Shown: piece after piece, positions 61,094 through 64,000 of the stretch
How the letters are laid out: each line of letters begins with the position of its first letter
Numbering within the stretch: position 1 is the first letter of the stretch
DNA from: Halichondria panicea
Lineage: Eukaryota; Porifera; Demospongiae; Suberitida; Halichondriidae
Direction of reading: 5' to 3'
Assembly: GCF_963675165.1 (NCBI RefSeq)
Contig: NC_087387.1
Span: forward strand, 2,655,501-2,719,500
DNA: 64,000 nucleotides
The notes under the pieces: generated by a model
What the model was told of the DNA's origin: nothing
What the model saw: only the letters and a program-made list of their open reading frames with translations
The model's database searches: none
Made by a program: the position numbers and the translations under genes

Positions 61094-61674
61094 GAAAGTC
61101 ATAATTATTTAAATACTGCATGCATGCAGAAAGATAATAATTTATACTTGAACTACACAATCCTTACTTTCATATACTGTATAGCTGGTAATTTTCGGAG
61201 GGTAAAATATTCGAGGTTACCCGAGGTGCGTGGGCGGCCACGAGTATAGTAGTCGGTTGGTTTGTCTGTCCGTTTGTGATTTTGAGCCTGCTCACTAGGA
61301 TGCCATAGCAGTGCGTTTACAGCATGGATAGCCTTCACACAACAAGATACTAGTTTTAATATGGCAGATTTTGATTTTAAAGTTTCGTTATCGAATAAAC
61401 GCGAGCAAAAGCTAAGAAGTGCTTGAACTTGTACATTGGCCAGCTAGATATACGCGGCTTTAATTCGAGGCACTATTACAGCCACGTGGATACATAATTA
61501 TTTGTTTTCTGGGAAGAGACTCCAGGCTTCTTTGCTGGCTACTGTGAGCCTACTCCGGTCCCACTGCATGTCAGCTTGGTATCCTACTTTTAACACTCCA
61601 AACATGCAGAACCGCCTGCTCTTCTGTGATCCAAATAACGGTCTAGAGTGCATGCCATGTACCTTATTTGTATA
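61094..61674. other. Intergenic with a CCGTATAGC-family terminus
   Basis: A diverged left end (CTGTATAGCTGGTAATTTTC) lies at about 61178. An upstream exon of the ankyrin gene could be here but none was recognised. Confidence 0.4.
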
Positions 61675-62187
61675 CCGTAGAAACTGGATTATTAGGCGCA
61701 TGCGCTTTTGGGGTCAATAGCAGAGCTCTATACGCTTATATTCAAGAATGCACGTCCCCACCCAGCAACCGGATGTCTCTGTGATGAGAGCTGACTCGCA
61801 AGCTGGCTAGAAAGTGAGCAAGCAGGCAACCCTAACTGGATCTATTATGTTACAGTTCATTTACATTCAAAAACATTCATATTGACCAGGAACTTGGAAT
61901 AAAAGGACCTCATCCATGTCCCACATTCTCTCAGCATGATCAGACAAGGTAACAGCACGCTCAGAGAGTTCTTCCAGATGGATATCACCAGCTATATAGC
62001 TATCATGCACTGTACAAACTAACTAGCTCATAGATAAAGCTGAATTAATTCTAACATTTCACTAATAACCTTCGCATTATTGGAAAAAAGCGCTTCAATT
62101 TGAGTATAAAAAACCTGCAGTTGAGCATGCGCTTAAAATAAAGATACGCTTATAGTCGAGTAAGTGCTAACAATCCAGTTTCTATGG
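61675..62187. mobile_element. Element with GAAACTGGATTATTAG ends, 513 bp, TA duplication
   Basis: CCGTAGAAACTGGATTATTA at the left; on the other strand the right end reads CCATAGAAACTGGATTGTTA. TA flanks both sides (61673-61674, 62188-62189). Sister copy at 27746-28084. Confidence 0.75.
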
Positions 62188-63405
62188 TAACATTTTAGGC
62201 TTCTTTCTGCTGACTCTGCTGTGATCCTATAGTCCTACTGTTTTCAAAGCCTTGTCATACTGTTCAAATAGTTTAGGTAGTTACCGCTATAGGCTCTTCC
62301 ATGTTCATGTACATACGTACCGTATCATTACCTGCTTGGTTGTGATATGTAAAACAGCCGAGGGTTAGCACTTCAGCAGTGCTCTAGTTTTCGTGGTTGA
62401 AGCTCTGACCACGAATATTTTACCCTCGAATGAAGTGACCTTGCCACCTTGTGCAAGCAGCAACCACGAAAACATTATCCACGAATTGACTAAATATTGC
62501 TCAACCACAAATGTTTTGCCCCCCAAAATTACCCGCTATATGGTTGTTTCACATGTAAAAATTGGTGTGCAAAGATGCATGTGTGTGTCTGCTTATTGAA
62601 CGAGTGGTGCGAGCTGTGCTGTGCTAATGCCTCTCGAGTCTAAAAAAATGAGAAGAAAGTGTATATAATTATCTAGTATATTGCTATCTATTGTTCTATT
62701 GTATCGTATCATTGTAGTGTTTTGTGGCTTACCAGGCCCTAAAGAAAAAGAAGTAAATTGATTCTGCCAGGATCTAGGGTTCAAAATGGATTCTCTCACA
62801 CGTGAGGATGAACATTCACAGGAATAAGGGGTTGTCTGCAAGAGGTCAAGTTCACAAAATGGCTACTACAGTATAATTATATAGCTAGCTTAACAGCTCT
62901 TTTCTGACTCTTGTAGCTAGCGCTTTAGTGCAAGGCTAACTTATAAGTTGAACAGAAACTTTGTGCGAACAGATGATGCTACAAAATATTCTGAAGAGAC
63001 TGCAGCAGCCCCAATTGCCCAAGCTTAAATAAGCTGTTAGTTTTCGTCGCATTGCAACCGTTGAGCAGTTACAGCTGGAAAAGACAGACAAACACACACA
63101 CACAGCCAGCTTTACCGTATCCCTCGTGCGGTTAGGCCTCGAGACATAATCACAAGTTACATTGTGCCACTCAACTTAAACACTATTAATCCTTATTACA
63201 ACCCCTAAAGGCGAGTGCAAAGAAAAACATTATTTACTGATTCAGTCCGCATCCTAGGTGATTTCCTGTGAATATGAGCCATATTTTACTTCCCCCAGGG
63301 AAGTATGGAATATGGCTATATTTTTACTTCCTATAAGCACTATTCAACTTTTAAATCATATCTTGACAATTCGTATACAGCAAAATAGCAATACAGACGC
63401 AAAAA
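62188..63405. other. Intergenic, repeat debris
   Basis: Pieces around 62385-62545 (TTTCGTGGTTGAAG, AAATTACCCGCTATATGG) look like decayed CCGTATAGC-family DNA. A short CA-repeat lies near 63091-63103. No gene is recognised. Confidence 0.4.
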
Positions 63406-63836
63406 CAGGGTTTCATCTAGAATTTTAAGTTTGGGGGGGGAAGTTTGGGGGGGAAGTTTGAAATGGAACTGCGTGAAAATTTGAGGCCACTCCCACTTCT
63501 GGTTACCCCCCCCTATATTGTTTGTTGTTGGTGCTTAGCAATGTCAACTCTTGGTAACTATGCTGGTTTGTAATTGTCCATATAATGTATAGTGTGTATA
63601 TAGAACACTAGAAACCACATGTTCTAATTATATACAAAAGCAATGGATAGATTTGTGGTAAGACTAGATGATATGATGACCAATCATCCTCTAGCAAAGC
63701 TACATGTAGCAAAAGACCGTGTCGATCTAGATAATGTTGGGTATAGTACTCCCTCTCTCCCCCTCTCTCCCTTCCTATTTTCCCCTCTCTTTTGGGGGGG
63801 AAGCTTCCCCCCGCCCACCCACTAGATGAAACCCTG
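63406..63836. mobile_element. hAT-like non-autonomous element, 431 bp
   Basis: Perfect 15-bp inverted ends CAGGGTTTCATCTAG / CTAGATGAAACCCTG, with G-runs just inside the left end (63434-63455) and GGGGGG/CCCCCC blocks near the right. A plus-strand frame from 63643 begins MDRFVVRLDD, reminiscent of the start of some hAT transposases or their zinc-finger relatives; it stays open only 60 codons. No 8-bp duplication is evident. Confidence 0.6.
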
Positions 63837-64000
63837 AAAAGTTTTTGTAGACTTTGTTTGTGCTATTGTCATATTGACCTGAGCTAGCTAGCAGTCTAAG
63901 CTACTTATTACATGTTCATGCATGAGGCCTGAAACACTGCAACTCAATTCTTGCTCTGTGTTTCTAGTCAAGGCTGTGGCTCAGAGGTAAAGGAGTACAA
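63837..64000. other. Window end, nothing recognised
   Basis: No exon or repeat is identified in the last 164 bases. Confidence 0.4.

Noticed and set aside
63969-64000. GGCTGTGGCTCAGAGGTAAA at the window end recalls the D-arm of a tRNA.
   Set aside because: No acceptor stem or anticodon arm can be checked because the window stops; such text is common by chance.
1-64000. CRISPR arrays, rRNA genes, bacterial operons.
   Set aside because: None is present; tandem repeats here are satellites or minisatellites and the genes have spliceosomal introns.

Overview
This is a stretch of animal nuclear DNA. Genes are split by short introns with clear GT/AG borders. The window holds a five-finger GLI transcription factor, a semaphorin, a GGPS1, an FBXL2/FBXL20 F-box protein, a ribosomal protein L23 and very large ankyrin proteins, one fused to Roc-COR and death domains. 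Compact genes, dense small inverted-repeat transposons and abundant ankyrin/ROCO proteins suggest an early-branching metazoan, most likely a demosponge. That placement is inference; no species is claimed.

Layout. 1-587 (-): 5' end of a superfamily 2 helicase running off the window. 588-7050: repeat-rich DNA with large fold-back elements. 7258-9383 (-): a putative N-myristoylated, proline-rich protein with a bacterial-type Ig-like (SbsA/Big_5-like) domain. 9778-14720 (-): GLI. 15310-25273 (+): FBXL2/20-like F-box LRR protein ending in a CaaX box, head to head with GLI. 25580-29993 (-): geranylgeranyl diphosphate synthase, converging on FBXL. 30916-32031 (+): ribosomal protein L23, divergent from GGPS1. 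32032-40300: nested transposons, an AT satellite and fold-backs. 40350-46655 (+): an ankyrin-Roc-COR-death-domain protein of about 2,010 residues. 46656-50650: little that can be named. 50651-52969 (-): transmembrane semaphorin, N-terminal part not found. 54340-54435: duplicated last exon of L23. 55885-61093 (-): an ankyrin-only gene broken by two stops and one frameshift. 61100-64000: transposon relics.

Functional links. FBXL2/20-type proteins carry a CaaX box, and GGPS1 makes the geranylgeranyl donor used on such boxes. Their adjacency is probably chance but worth noting. GLI keeps the conserved N-terminal block around the SUFU-binding motif as well as all five fingers. The ankyrin-Roc-COR-DD protein resembles DAPK1 without its kinase and is a candidate signalling or immune scaffold.

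The strongest new structural signal is a group of non-autonomous elements with termini CAGAGGAGG and 9-bp target duplications, as in Mutator-like transposons. There are five members here, one inserted inside the terminal repeat of another transposon. At least five other MITE families are present. Exon borders below were derived by hand from splice signals, reading phase and family similarity.
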